This document shows, one piece after another, positions 19,100-30,599 of a stretch of 64,000 nucleotides of DNA. Under the pieces are notes generated by a model. The model was not told where the DNA came from. It was given only the letters and a program-made list of their open reading frames with translations, and made no database searches. The position numbers and the translations under genes are program-made. The number at the start of each line of letters is the position of its first letter. Position 1 is the stretch's first letter. The DNA is from Closterium sp. NIES-65. Taxonomy: Eukaryota; Streptophyta; Zygnematophyceae; Desmidiales; Closteriaceae. Where the stretch lies: assembly GCA_948144175.1 (NCBI GenBank), contig CANXME010002133.1, positions 136,501 to 200,500 of the forward strand. The letters run 5' to 3'.

Positions 19100-20890
19100 A
19101 GGACAAGCAAAAGGTGCGGGGAAGGGGAGATGAGGGGGTGAGCGGGAGAGGGATTTGAGGAGAGCTTTGAGATGAGGGGTAGGGGCAGGGGGAATGAGGG
19201 ATGGTTGGGCGGGGCAGGAGAGAGGGGAGAGAGGGGGGGGGGGTGGGGGAGGAGGGTGGGGGAGGATCTGGAGAGAGGTGGATGGGAATGAGGAGATGAA
19301 GCGTGAGCGGAGGGGGAATGTGGGTTGGTTGGGGGGAAGGGACTGGAGAGTGGTGATGGATGGGAAAAGGTAATGAGGAGTGTATGGGTGGGGTTGATGA
19401 GGGGTGAGCGGGGGAAAGGTGAGGAGAGGGCGGGGGGGATGAGGGATGGTCAGGACGTGGGAATAGGGGGAAGATGACGGGTGAGTGGGGGTACAGTGGG
19501 AGGGGAGGGAGAGGGGGGGAGTGGGGGATGGGGAAAGCCGGGGAGATGAGGAACGAGCACAGAAATTGAGGGGAGAGCGCTGAAGATGGGGGAAGAGCGG
19601 GGAAGATGAGGGGAGAGCGGGGAAGATGAGGGGAGAGCGGGGAAGATGAGGGGAGAGCGGGGAAGATGAGGGGAGAGCGGGGAAGATGAGGGGAGAGCGG
19701 GGATTTGAGGGGAGAGAGGGGATGCGGCGAAAATGAGGGGAGAGTGGGGGAGAGAGGGGGGCGCGGGGATTTGAGTGGGGGGTGCGGGATGCGTGACGTT
19801 TCTAAGCAAAGTCGGTGGAACAAGGGGAAGGGGTGGGGAGGAGGACGAAAGCGTGGGAAGGGAAATGGGGAGAAATCAGGGGGAGGACACTCCGCTTCTA
19901 CCTCTCGCCAGTCCTTTCCCCTTCCGCTCCCTTACTCCTCCCCCACTCCCTTATATAATCACCAGTTCATTCTCCCTCCCTGCGCTCCCTTACCCCTCCC
20001 CTTCCCACCCAGGATCCCTCTTTCCACTGTTACGCGCAACTGTCAGGCTAATGCGCCTTAGATCGTGTCATGTGTTCGCATGCGCCATATATCGGGTCAA
20101 GGAAGCGTTACGAATGTGCCCGCGAATCGACGATAATGTTCCAAACGCAGATAAATACAGGAGTTCAAAATTCGTCAGATCTTAGCAGTACAGGCAAACG
20201 ACAAACACGTATACTGTTGCAGATCTGGAGAGAGAGGCTAACAGTACCTTCGACGCTAGCAGCACCGCACTAAATGTGTGAAGCGGCGAACGCTGAAGTA
20301 GGACTGAAGCGCGATCGAGACTAGCCACGGTACTGAGATATAACTAGTTAGGGTAAGAATATTAAAAACTCCATGTGAAAAATAAATACCGCTTTTGCCT
20401 CCAGAAATCAGTAAGCGAGGGTAGCGAGATGTACGTGATGGGTCGCTGCTTTGATCTAACAGAACGGAGCTACCTAGTAGAACAAAATGCTTTGGTGGTT
20501 GAGCCAGGGTGACGGAAACTTTCTGTCCGTGCTGCCGTGGAAACACCCTTCACATCTATTGGTTCGCGAGAATTCCTTCAACATCAATTTGTATTTTCAG
20601 CTGCCCATTTGAGGTTCGGAGAGCCAAAACAGTTGCGATTTTTTCGCGCCACGCAGGAATTTGCTAACTATCCATCCGCCGTCCCGCACCTTAAGCCAAA
20701 ATCACGCAAGGACTCTAATTATTTAGAAAAGCGCCACGTCCAGCACCTACTAGAAAGTTCAAGCCTGCCCTAGCCCATACTTCTCCAATATCCACAATGG
20801 TCTCAACATCTCCCACACAGGTACGCGCCCTCAGCAGACTCGTTTGCAGAAAGAGCAACACAAACCAGAAATTCAAAATCAGCCAATAGT
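19100..20890 (+). repeat. Left arm of a large inverted repeat (about 1.8 kb)
   Basis: The reverse complement of this arm aligns collinearly with 42705-44525. Examples: CTACTTCAGCGTTCGCCGCT at 43390, CAGCTGCCC with GTATTTTC at 20600, TTGCAGAAAGA at the inner edge, CGCATTAGCCTG near 20050, and the purine-rich outer 750 bp matching the pyrimidine-rich right end. I estimate 75-80% identity in the better parts. Outer edges are approximate (19,100 and 44,525). No transposase was seen. Confidence 0.8.
19585..19710. repeat. 20-bp purine-rich tandem repeat
   Basis: About six units of GGGGAAGATGAGGGGAGAGC inside the purine-rich left arm of the inverted repeat. Confidence 0.85.
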
Positions 20891-21690
20891 GTATCGCCAG
20901 GCCGTTCCACTTCTACAGTTTAAAACCCGAGTCCCAAATTGCGGACCGCGTGGGTCAAGTTTTTAAAACTTGACGAAGTTGAGTGTCCAAGCTTTTGAAA
21001 GTCACGCACCTGCAATTTGGGACTTACGAAGACAGATTCACTCACCAGGGGGAAAACCGAGGGTTGGTTGGGTCTCGCGAAATAAATGAGCCTAGACGAA
21101 ATTGCGAACTCTCGCCAAAGCCTACAACAGAAAAACTCCCTCTAGTCAACTTGTAAAAAGCATGAACAATTTGGGCCGCCGGTTTTAAGATGTCGTGTTC
21201 TTCAGTTCAGGTTCAGGGCTCCTCCGACCTAGGTGCCAGGCACGTATTCATCCGAAAGTTTTCACATTTCAAGGCGTTGAAAAGCCTAAGGAAATTTCAT
21301 TCAATTAAAGGTTACAAGTCAGAACTGCTAGCTTTCTAAGCTCCCTAAGCCAAGTGTAAACAGATCCTCTTGCGGCTCCACAGCAGCGCCTCCATAGCAG
21401 CTTGAAAGTCTTCTTGACCCCTCTTGGCCGTCAGAGGCAAATGCCCCTGACGTTCACCCACGCACCACGATGAGGTGGAGGTCATTCGCGTGGGGCCTGC
21501 TTGGGAGGGAGTGGGGGGGGGCGGGAAAGTGCTTGGGAGGGGGGGGAAACGGTCAAAATTAGTGACGGGCAGATGAAAATAAACACATAGAATCTGACAA
21601 TAGGTTCCCCGTTGTCAGAATGTTCAGAATGACGGCCAGCTGTCAAGAGGACGACCAGCCGTCAAGAGGCATACCTGAACGCACCTGGTT
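20891..21690. other. Unassigned DNA inside the inverted-repeat unit, with a foldback
   Basis: No coding evidence. GAGTCCCAAATTGCGG near 20930 is the inverse of GCAATTTGGGACTT near 21012, enclosing TCAAGTTTTTAAAACTTGA, itself nearly palindromic. A hairpin of about 100 bp is therefore possible. Confidence 0.5.
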
Positions 21691-21948
21691 ACCACCCATA
21701 CCATCACCCATGTTAGTGCCTAATCGAGTCTATACCACCCATACCATCGCCCATGTTAGTGCCTAATCGAGTCTATACCACCCATACCATCGCCCATGTT
21801 AGTGCCTAATCGAGTCTATACCACCCATACCATCGCCCATGTTAGTGCCTAATCGAGTCTATACCACCCATACTATCGCCCATGTTAGTGCCTAATCGAG
21901 TCTATACCACCCATACCATCGCCCATGTTAGTGCCTAATCGAGTCTAT
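21691..21948. repeat. 43-bp tandem array, six copies
   Basis: The unit starts ACCACCCATACCATCGCCCA and contains CCTAATCGAGTCTAT. The six units span 258 bp exactly, with single-base variants in copies 1 and 5. Confidence 0.95.
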
Positions 21949-22860
21949 CTAACGCGCTCCTAATCGTCCTGTACCCATCACCACCCCTCTTACAAGGCCT
22001 GGTGCTTGCGCTGGTTGCTCCCGCTCTCGCCAAATCTGACAGAAAGGGCGGGATGGGAGGGGGAGGTCAAATTCCATCCTCGCTCCTTGCTCCTTGCTCC
22101 TTGCTCCCGCTCCTCCGCGCTCCACGCCCGATACGCGATGCCACCCTCCAGAGAGAAGCGCCGCCAAGCGCCGTGCGCCCGTGACCGCGCCTTCGCCAGT
22201 GGGACACGTCGTGCGCCGCATGCGTCCGCATCGTCGCCGCGCGTCTCCGTTCATCGCCGCGAGTCCCCGTTCGTCGCCGCGCGTCGCCATTCGTCGCCGC
22301 GTTTCCCTTGCGTCCCCATTCGTCGCCGCTTGTCTCTGTTCGTCGCCTCGCGTCCCCCGTTCGTCGCCATTGTCGCCGAGTATCGTGCGCGTCAGCCTCT
22401 GCAAGAAGAAAGCAAAGCAGCATTAGAACGTAGAAAACTCAAATTAAATATATGCAGCCAAGACGCGTTGAACCTAGATCGCTAAAACTGATGAACGGAC
22501 ACACTTTACCTTTGCCGGAGCGAGGCGTTGCTGGTAGCGTCCCCTTGTGACGTCCCCTTGCGACGTGAGACACGCGCCATTCGTCGCCATGAAGCTTCGC
22601 CATGCTTCGCCGCGAAGCGTCCCCACCCCAAGCGTCCCGTGCGCCGGCGCACGGTCAGGCTCTGCAGGAGTAACAAAATCAAATCACAATAAGTTAGATT
22701 CCTTGGAAACGTAAAGAGCAGAATCGACAAAAGCAGACTGAGTTGAATCCCACGGGACTTACCTGCACACCACGATAGACTCTGAAGTCCGAGAGAAGCG
22801 CCTCGCCAGTGGGACACGCCGTGCGTCCCATTCGTCGCCGCGAGTCGCCGCGCGCCGGCG

Positions 22861-22988
22861 TGTGAAACAAGTAAACAGGAATGGAATGACGAAGGAAAGA
22901 TTGGGTACAAATACAACCCTAGAAACCCTATACCCCATATGTGCTACCCCACTATAGCCTACAGCAAATATGTCATATAAATCTGACA
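22861..22988 (-). repeat. 3' LTR of copia 1 (128 bp)
   Basis: Begins TGTGAAACAAG and ends AAATCTGACA on plus. Just inside on the minus strand is a purine-rich TATGGGGGTG, a plausible polypurine tract. Confidence 0.92.
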
Positions 22989-23199
22989 CACCCCCATAGG
23001 CAAAGTGGGGGAGAGCAAGGGGTCACAAGACCAGTCAAGTAAAGCAAAGCAGAGCAAGCTCAGGGTGGATCACAACGTCACCACACAGTCCGAGCACAAG
23101 AGCACGGCCAGAGGCCAGTTCACATGCAGGAGTACAGACATATATATATAAAACTAGACAAGCAAGAGCAGGTATATATATGTCACAGTACAAGTAAAG

Positions 23200-26100
23200 T
23201 CAAGAGGAGAGCAAGTGAGGCAAGACAGGCACAAGACCCAGCTGAGTGCAGAGGCGCTGATGGTCACAAGGCGCGAGTGCCTTGGTGAACACATCAGCAG
23301 TGTTGGCCTCAGAGGCCACGTACGCAAGCCGCCACTGTCCGCGCTGCTGCAGCTCACGAGCAAGGAAGTAGCGAAGAGCAATGTGCTTCGTTCTGTGCTC
23401 CAGACGCTGCTCTCGACACAAGGCCAGCATGGCCTTGTTGTCTACGTACAGCACTGGAGGAGAACGAGGCGGCTCTCCAAGGTCCGTCAGCAGGTAGGTG
23501 AGCCAGCGAAGCTCCTGTGCAGCCATGGCCCCAGCGTAGATCTCAGCCTCACAACTGGAGCTGAGAACCGAAGACGAGCGAGTAGCCCGCCAAGAGACAG
23601 AGCCGGAACCAAGACTGAAGGTGTAACCCTGTGACGACCGCTGCGTAGCCTGGTCGTCAGCCCAAGAAGCGTCCGCGTGCCCTGTAAGGACCACTGGACT
23701 GCGCCCTCCAAGCACTAGCCCCATGCCCGACGTACTGCACAGGTAGCGCAACACCCTCTTCGCTGCGACCATGTGCTCTGGTCTGTGTCTCCCAGGAGCA
23801 ACATAGCGTGCAAGAATGCTCAGAGGGTATGCAAGGTCAGGTCGTGTGCAGGTCATCAGGTACATGAGGCAGCCAACAAGCTCTGGGTACGGGCCACTCG
23901 ACTCTACGGACTCATCCGAAGGCAGAGCTGAGAGCGAGTGGCGAGTAGACAGAGGAGTGGCCTGAGGCGAGGAGTACGTGAAGCCGAAGCGCTGAAGGAC
24001 CTGCTGCACCATGTGTGACTGAGTCAAGGTAATGGTGCGGCGTGCTCTGTCCCGAGTGATCTGCAAGCCAAGGTAGCTGCGCAGTTCACCCAGGTCAGTG
24101 CACGTGTGTCTCTTCAGCAGCTCGGACTTCACGTAGGCGAGTCCAGCAGTGTCCGCTGTGGCAAAGACCAAGTCGTCGACGTACACGAGGATGTAGAACG
24201 GCGGCAGAGAAGTGTCGGTGCGCAGAAACAGCGACGGGTCAGCAGTAGAAGGAGCAAACCCAAGAGCCGCAAGCGTAGTCCTCAGTGTGTCGTGCCACTC
24301 ACGCGGTGCCTGGCGGAGACCGTAGACTGGCCGTCGGAGGCTCCACTGGGTGCCAGGAGGGAAAGTCCCAGTGAAGCCAGGTGGACGGCGCAGCCAGATC
24401 TCCTCGTGCAGGCTACCCTGTAGGAACGCAGTGCTGAAGTCGAGAGAGTGAAGCTCGTAGTCGCGCTGAGCGGCTATGTGCAGCAGCACCCGAAGAGTGG
24501 TCATCTTCGGGGTGGGAGAGAAGGTCTGAAAGTAGTCAACTCCCTGCCGCTGACTGAAGCCACGAGCAACGTACCGCGCCTTGAAGACAGGTGGAGAGCC
24601 CGGCGGCCGCTTCACCCTGAAGATCCACATGCCACTGACGATGTTGGCCCCAGGAGGGGGAACCGCGTCAACGTAGGTGACTGTGGACTTCCAGGAAGCC
24701 ATCTCTGCATCCATAGCTGCCTGCCACTGAGACGAATAGGGACCCTCTACGGCCTCCGCGTAAGAGCGCGGAGTCGGGATGTCTAGTGCATCCGGGTCTC
24801 CCTCAGGAGCAAGCAGTACAGACGCAAGATGAGGTGAAGCAGCAGCCAGACACTGTAACTCCTCCTGCGTGTCCTCTAGGACGTCCGTGCCAAGAGCACA
24901 CTCACCCCCGACGGACGGAGGACAGACAGACGCAGACTCAGCAACAAGACTAGCAGCGTAGTCTAGACGACAGCGAGCAGCAAAGTCGACGAGCTCAGTG
25001 ACAAGAGCAGACGCAGCAGTGGACACAAACGAGGGGTCAATGACGACAGTAGCAAGCAGACGCGTGACAGTAGGACTGGCAGCACAAAGAGAGTCCGACT
25101 CCGGGTCGGCAAGGGCAGGAAGAGAGGACTCAGGAGGAGAAGGCAAAGGGGCACGCAGAGGAGCAGTGGACGGACGCAGAGACATCCGTTGCGTGCCAGG
25201 GACAGAAGGAGGACGCTGATGCGAACCGCGACCACTAGTGCGAGCAGCACGAACAGGCGACACAGGACGAGACGCAGGCTCACGACGCTCAGCAAGACCT
25301 CCAGTAGGACCAGTGTAAGGAGAGGGAGCAGGCAGTGGAGAGGAAGGCTCTAACAGTGACTGTGACTGGACAGGCTGTGAACACTCTACCGGAGGAGAAA
25401 GACCAAGAACCTGCTGCAAGAGCGGAACGAAGTACGGTCGAGGCCGCGTGGCAGCTCCAGACTCAGCAGGGACAGCACCAGCACCCTCAGCGACAGCACC
25501 AGCGCCACCAACAACTCCAGCGGCAGGACCTCCAGCAGTACCAGTAGCAGAACCACCGCCGGGACAGACAGCAGGAGTCTCAGCACCAACACCCTCAGGA
25601 GCTCCTGCTCCAGGAGTACCCGCAGACCCAGCAGCTCCGGGACGGGCAGCACCAGCACCCTCGACGGTCGAAGAAGCTCCAGCTCCAGCAGCACGCCTCC
25701 AGCGGCGAGCAAACCACTCGCGCAGCTCCTGTGGAGAGAGGGGCTCCCGGCGAGACACAGCAGCAGGAGAAACCCCAGGCTCAACAGCTCCAGACGTAGC
25801 ACCCCCAGGCTCAGCAGCTCCAGACTCAGCACCCCCAGGCTCAGCAGCTCCCGACCCAGCACCCCCAGACCCAGCACCCCCTAGCTCAGCAGCTCCAGGC
25901 ACCGTACCCCCCGGCTCAGCACCCCCAGGCTCCGTACCCTCCGCAGTAGCACTCCCAGGCCCAGCAACCCCCGTAGCAGCACCTCCAGGCGCGGCACCCC
26001 CGCGCACAGCACCCCCAGAGTCAGCACCCCCAGGCTCAGCACCCGCAGCAGCACCAGAGTCACCAGTAACCTCGACCGGGTCAACTGCGTCTATCTGGGA

Positions 26101-29100
26101 CACACCTGAGGGGGCAGGAACCTGAGGGGGGAGGGGGTCTACCGGGGGGGGAACTGGCACAAGGAAGTCCGGCGGAAGGGGGAGGGAAGGAGTGCGGTAG
26201 GGGAAGAGGCGGTAGAAGGGGACTGACTCGTCGAACGTGACGTCGTGGGAGGACAGAACACGACGAGAGGAGGGGTGGTAAAACTGCCACCCGGGAGCGT
26301 CTGTGGGGAAGCCAAGGAAGACACAGGGAGCAGCACGAGGGGACAGCTTGTCCGCAGACAAGTCGCGGACAAACGCCCGAGATCCCCAGACACGGAACGC
26401 CGACGCATCGCCAACCTTCCCCGTCCACAGCAAAGCTGGGGAGGTCTCCGGTCGGGAGACTCTGGGCTGAAGGTTGAGCTGATGCGCGGCGTACCGAACC
26501 GCAAACGGCCACAGAAAATGGGGGGCAGCCGCATGCACCATGGACGTACGGGCGACGTCCATGACAATGCCGATGCGGCGCTCAGCAATCCCATTCTGCT
26601 GTGGAGAGTCCGGAAGCGTGAAGGTCTGGCGGATGCCTCGTGCCCGACAGTAGGCTCGCAGAAGGCCGGAGGAGAACTCTCCGCCTCTGTCCGAATGCAG
26701 ACGCAGAACAGGAAAGTCCGAGCCGAAGCTCCGCCTGAGCTGGAGACGAGCTGCGCGGATCCAGTCGATCAACACCTCAGTGACCTCACCCTTGCTGCGC
26801 AAGGGAAAGACTGTGGTGTAACGCGAGTAGTCGTCAACCACCAGCAGGAAGTAGCGCTCGTGACCCTGTCCACGGACGCGGGCTGGGCCCCACACGTCCA
26901 TGTGAAGCGTCTGCATCGGGGCCTCCGTCGGAGGGAACGGGGAGGAGTGAGGGGTAGCCCGCAGGCGACCCTCTACACAGGGGACACAGGGAGGGCCAGG
27001 CCCCGGAGGAAGGGGAGGGAGGGACCGGGGAAGGCCAGAGACAAGAAGGCGAGAGGCCATGCCCCGGAGACGAGGCAGGGAGGGGTGACCCATCCTGTGG
27101 TGCCACAGGAGGGTCTCGTGGGACAGGAGGCGACACGAGCAGGGGGCAGACTCAGGACCAGACCTGGACGCTGCAGCAAACACCTGACCCGACGCAGCTA
27201 CCTGACCAGACGCAGGAGAAGGAGACGGAACAGTGAGTGTGTACAGGCTCGACCCTGGACCACGTGTGAATGTGGTCAGGTGTCGACCCGTGTCCGCGTC
27301 CGTGCAGTGGGTGACTCGTCGGCGCGCAGGGGTGAACTGGTCAACCCCTGCATCCTGTAGGTCAGCACCCGCCACCAAGTTCGTCGAGAACGAGGGGAGG
27401 TAGAGACCGGACAGGGCTCCAGACGGGACCGCAGGGCACGGCAGGACAGTGGAGTAGCGAGCCAGAATAGGACCCCCAGAGGGGTCTGCCAAGGAGACCG
27501 CCACTAGCCGACTAAGCGGCGTGAGTGTGGTGCGGTCTCGAAAGAAGGAGCGAGACGCCCCGGAGTCAAGAGTGAAAGTGAGAGAGGGTGAAGTCGACAC
27601 AGTACCTGAGAGAGCAGACTCACCAGCACCTGAGAACTCAGACTCACTGGCACCTAGAGCAACAGCCTCACCAGCACCTGGAGCAGCAGCCTCAACAGCA
27701 CCTAGAGCCGCAGTACCAATGCCCGGGTCGGGCGGGAAACACCGGTAACAGTCACCCTCCTCACTAATAGTCACAGCATACATAGCAGCAAGAATAGCAT
27801 CAAAGTCAAGATCAAAGATAGCTTCTCCAGCCCTAGACAGCTGGTCCCAGCGAGGGATCTCAGAGGCGTCAGGAAACTGGCGGCGCCAAGCGTCAGTCAG
27901 GCGGCCGAAGCAACGCTGGGCGGAGTGTGGACCACCACACTGCTCACCCGCACGGTCGCCAGTGCGCAGGACGTAAGTGCACGGACCAGTACCCCCACCC
28001 CGCTGACGCGCAGAGTACCACTCACGGAGTTGCTGCGGGGAGAGGGTCTCCTGACCACGCTGCTGCTGCTGGCGCTGACCACCACCGGAGCCACTCCTCC
28101 TCGGCGCGCCACGACCTCCGCCGCCTCCTCCGCCGCCGCCGCCACCACCTCCACCGCCACCGCCACTCCCACCGTCGCCGCCGCCACCGCCGCCTCCGCC
28201 TCCACCCCCACTACCACCGCCGCTGCCGCCCCCGCCTCCACTGCCTCCGCCGACACCTCCACTCCCGCCACTACTCCCGCTACCACCCTCACCTCCGCCG
28301 CTGCCTCTACCTCCGCCTCCACCGCCCCCGCCGCCTCCACCACCGCCCCTGCCCCCCTTGCTCTTGCCAGAGCGACGTCTCCCGCTGGGGGCAGACGCCG
28401 CTCCGACCGACTCAAAACCAACAAGGTCGGCCGTAGCAGCAGAGGCGACAGAGGGCAGGAGGGGGGAGGGGGAACACCCCTCAAAGATGGGGGTGCGCGG
28501 GTCACCACGAGAGGCCCCTACAGCGAGAATGCCCTTCTCGGCTGCTAGGAGGGACTTCTCGAGGATCTCGACAGTGAGAGTGGTGGGGCAGACTGCGAGT
28601 AGGTCGTCCCTGACTCCGCGAAGGGAGTCAGGAAGGCGGGTGACAATGTAGTAGAGAGTGAAGTACTGGGGGGGGGGGTTCTTGGCGCAGAACTCAGCAG
28701 GAAGTGCAGCGCGGAAGCGAGCGTCACTAGTGCGCAGGTGGGTAATGAGGTCGGCTACTGTGGCAAAAGCAGCAAGGTCGGGAAAGAGGTACGGTAGCAT
28801 GAGGCGGCTCAGTGCAGCAGTGGCAGGGGTGGAGTAGCGTGCGATAACGGCGTCGTACAAGGTCTTAGCACTCTTGTACGACCCAAAGTGCGCACGCTCA
28901 GCGGGAGGGAGGTGGCGACGCACAGCAAGACGTGCAGCAGCATCGCGTGTGGCCCACTGTGAGCGAACAGTGGCATCCTCAGTAGCAGTAGGGGCGGGAG
29001 AGGCACCAGAAGTGAGATCAAAGAGAGAGAGTCCGTCAGCTCTGTCGCACTGTAGGAAAAGCAGTAGGTCGTCTACCCACACGTCAAAGTCAATGGCTCT

Positions 29101-29187
29101 GCCCTCAGCGTCAAAGGCGAGGACACTGGGGGTAGCCATGACAGCAGTAGAGAGAGGGTAGTGCGCAGAGTAAGGCTCAGTGCTCAC
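23200..29187 (-). CDS. Copia 1 gag-pol polyprotein (1,995 codons, intact)
   Basis: A likely start is Met17 (29139, MATPSVLAFDAEGRA) because the same start exists in copia 2. Order: gag with a Gly-rich linker (about 280-370), CTYVLRTGDRAGEQCGG segment, protease DSGAS near 540, GAG-pre/integrase with LLWHHRMGHPS, catalytic D in HMDVWGP (~764), D in LHSDRGGEF (~832) and E in NGIAERR (~866). An Ala/Gly/Pro-rich linker follows, then RT with VYVDDLVF (~1668), and RNase H with ADASWAD, SCEAEIYAG, YVDNKAM and TKHI near the end. All key residues are present and the frame is uninterrupted. Confidence 0.95.
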   Translation of the reverse strand: MSTEPYSAHYPLSTAVMATPSVLAFDAEGRAIDFDVWVDDLLLFLQCDRADGLSLFDLTSGASPAPTATEDATVRSQWATRDAAARLAVRRHLPPAERAHFGSYKSAKTLYDAVIARYSTPATAALSRLMLPYLFPDLAAFATVADLITHLRTSDARFRAALPAEFCAKNPPPQYFTLYYIVTRLPDSLRGVRDDLLAVCPTTLTVEILEKSLLAAEKGILAVGASRGDPRTPIFEGCSPSPLLPSVASAATADLVGFESVGAASAPSGRRRSGKSKGGRGGGGGGGGGGGGGRGSGGGEGGSGSSGGSGGVGGGSGGGGGSGGGSGGGGGGGGGGGDGGSGGGGGGGGGGGGGGGGGRGAPRRSGSGGGQRQQQQRGQETLSPQQLREWYSARQRGGGTGPCTYVLRTGDRAGEQCGGPHSAQRCFGRLTDAWRRQFPDASEIPRWDQLSRAGEAIFDLDFDAILAAMYAVTISEEGDCYRCFPPDPGIGTAALGAVEAAAPGAGEAVALGASESEFSGAGESALSGTVSTSPSLTFTLDSGASRSFFRDRTTLTPLSRLVAVSLADPSGGPILARYSTVLPCPAVPSGALSGLYLPSFSTNLVAGADLQDAGVDQFTPARRRVTHCTDADTGRHLTTFTRGPGSSLYTLTVPSPSPASGQVAASGQVFAAASRSGPESAPCSCRLLSHETLLWHHRMGHPSLPRLRGMASRLLVSGLPRSLPPLPPGPGPPCVPCVEGRLRATPHSSPFPPTEAPMQTLHMDVWGPARVRGQGHERYFLLVVDDYSRYTTVFPLRSKGEVTEVLIDWIRAARLQLRRSFGSDFPVLRLHSDRGGEFSSGLLRAYCRARGIRQTFTLPDSPQQNGIAERRIGIVMDVARTSMVHAAAPHFLWPFAVRYAAHQLNLQPRVSRPETSPALLWTGKVGDASAFRVWGSRAFVRDLSADKLSPRAAPCVFLGFPTDAPGWQFYHPSSRRVLSSHDVTFDESVPFYRLFPYRTPSLPLPPDFLVPVPPPVDPLPPQVPAPSGVSQIDAVDPVEVTGDSGAAAGAEPGGADSGGAVRGGAAPGGAATGVAGPGSATAEGTEPGGAEPGGTVPGAAELGGAGSGGAGSGAAEPGGAESGAAEPGGATSGAVEPGVSPAAVSRREPLSPQELREWFARRWRRAAGAGASSTVEGAGAARPGAAGSAGTPGAGAPEGVGAETPAVCPGGGSATGTAGGPAAGVVGGAGAVAEGAGAVPAESGAATRPRPYFVPLLQQVLGLSPPVECSQPVQSQSLLEPSSPLPAPSPYTGPTGGLAERREPASRPVSPVRAARTSGRGSHQRPPSVPGTQRMSLRPSTAPLRAPLPSPPESSLPALADPESDSLCAASPTVTRLLATVVIDPSFVSTAASALVTELVDFAARCRLDYAASLVAESASVCPPSVGGECALGTDVLEDTQEELQCLAAASPHLASVLLAPEGDPDALDIPTPRSYAEAVEGPYSSQWQAAMDAEMASWKSTVTYVDAVPPPGANIVSGMWIFRVKRPPGSPPVFKARYVARGFSQRQGVDYFQTFSPTPKMTTLRVLLHIAAQRDYELHSLDFSTAFLQGSLHEEIWLRRPPGFTGTFPPGTQWSLRRPVYGLRQAPREWHDTLRTTLAALGFAPSTADPSLFLRTDTSLPPFYILVYVDDLVFATADTAGLAYVKSELLKRHTCTDLGELRSYLGLQITRDRARRTITLTQSHMVQQVLQRFGFTYSSPQATPLSTRHSLSALPSDESVESSGPYPELVGCLMYLMTCTRPDLAYPLSILARYVAPGRHRPEHMVAAKRVLRYLCSTSGMGLVLGGRSPVVLTGHADASWADDQATQRSSQGYTFSLGSGSVSWRATRSSSVLSSSCEAEIYAGAMAAQELRWLTYLLTDLGEPPRSPPVLYVDNKAMLALCREQRLEHRTKHIALRYFLARELQQRGQWRLAYVASEANTADVFTKALAPCDHQRLCTQLGLVPVLPHLLSS

Positions 29188-29209
29188 CAGACAGGGCAGT
29201 GCAGGGAGG

Positions 29210-30120
29210 GCTCGGGCGGCTCGGGCGGCTCGACTGCTGGGCGGCTCGGGCGACTCGGCGGCTCGGGCGGCTCTGGCGGCACTGCAGCTGGGGCGGCTCG
29301 GCTGCTGGGGCGGCTCGGCTGTTGGGGCGGCTCGGCGGCTGGGGCGGCTCGGCTGCTGGGGCGGCTCTGCTGCTGGGGCGGCTCGGCCGGGAGATGCAGG
29401 GGCGGGGCCGTCAGGTGCAGCGGCGGGCCGGCAGGTGCAGCGGCGGGTCGACCGGTGCAGCGGCGGGCCGGCAGGTGCAGCGGCGGGGCCGTAGGGTGCA
29501 GCGGCGGGCCGGCAGGTGCAGCGGCGGGGCCGTCAGGTGAGGCGGCGGGCCGTAGGGTGCAGCGGCGGGCCGTAGGGTGCAGTGGCGGGCCGGCAGGTGC
29601 AGCGGCGGGGCCGTCAGGTGAAGCGGCGGGGCCGTAGGGTGCAGCGGCGGGCCGGCAGGTGCAGCGGCTGGGCCGTCAGGTGAAGCGGCGGGCCGCTGGG
29701 TGCAGCGGCGGGCCGTAGGGTGCAGCGGTGGGCCGGCAGGTGTAGCGGCGGGGCCGTCAGGTGAGGCGGCGGGCCGTAGGGTGCAGCGGCGGGCCGTAGG
29801 GTGTAGTGGCGGGCCGGCAGGTGCAGCGGCGGGGCCGTCAGGTGCAGCGGCGGGCCGGCAGGGCCGCGTCAGAGCCGGCGGCGGGGCCGCGTCAGTGGAG
29901 GCGGCGGGGCCGCGTCAAGCAGGCGGCGGGGCCGCGACGTAGCGGGCGGCAGGGCCGCGTCAGAGCCGGCGGCGGGGTCGCGTCAGTGGAGGCGGCGGGG
30001 CCGCGTCAAGCAGGCGGCGGGGCCGCGATCAGGAGGGGTGACGGGGCCGCGATCAGGAGGGGTGACGGGGCCGCGTCTGAGGGACAGCGGGGCCGCGAGG
30101 GAAATGGCGACCCGAGGGGT
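29210..30120 (-). repeat. GC-rich repetitive leader of copia 1
   Basis: Lies between gag and the 5' LTR. GGGGCGGCTCGGCTGCT-type 18-bp units (29220-29395) are followed by irregular units of GCAGCGGCGGGCCG with GTAGGGT or GCAGGT (to 29870), then longer GGGGCCGCGTCA units. Confidence 0.85.
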
Positions 30121-30202
30121 CGCTAAAAAAATGCGCGCCTCGGGGCGCGCTTCGGTGGGCCCTAAAAAAAAACGGTCCTTAGGAAGGACCCGCTCTATAC
30201 CA

Positions 30203-30255
30203 TGTGAAACAAGTAAACAGGAATGGAATGACTAAGGAAAGATTGGGTACAAATA
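30203..30255 (-). repeat. Inner part of the split 5' LTR of copia 1
   Basis: Matches the first 53 bases of 22861-22988 with one change, then stops at AAATA where copia 2 begins. Adjacent inward minus sequence TGGTATAGAGCGGG resembles an initiator-Met tRNA primer site with one base missing. Confidence 0.92.
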
Positions 30256-30387
30256 TGAGAAAGTGTGAACGAGAAATGGATGACTATGAAGTGAAGTGAA
30301 TACAAATAGGAAACCCTAATTGTGTTGTACCCCCTATGGGATACCCCACTATAGCCTACAGAAACAAGTAAGCTATATGTTCTGACA
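30256..30387 (-). repeat. 3' LTR of copia 2 (132 bp)
   Basis: Begins TGAGAAAGTGTG and ends ATGTTCTGACA on plus; same sequence as 37676-37807 by eye. Confidence 0.95.
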
Positions 30388-30599
30388 CACCCCCATAGGC
30401 AAAGTGGGGGAGAACAAGGGGTCACAAGACCAGTCAAGCAAAGCAAAGCAAAGCTCAGGGTGGATCACAAAGTCACCACGCATTCCGAGCACAAGTTCAA
30501 AGGCCAGAAGGCCAGTTCACATGCAAGATCATATATAGAGATATACAAGAGTCAAGCAAGCAAGAGCAAGAGTATATATAGGCGAAGGTACAAGCAAGG

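Noticed and set aside
27900..28550. Plus-strand Thr/Ala/Ser-rich frames over the copia gag Gly-run
   Set aside because: Antisense shadows of the GGC-rich gag linker; the minus-strand polyprotein is clearly the real frame.
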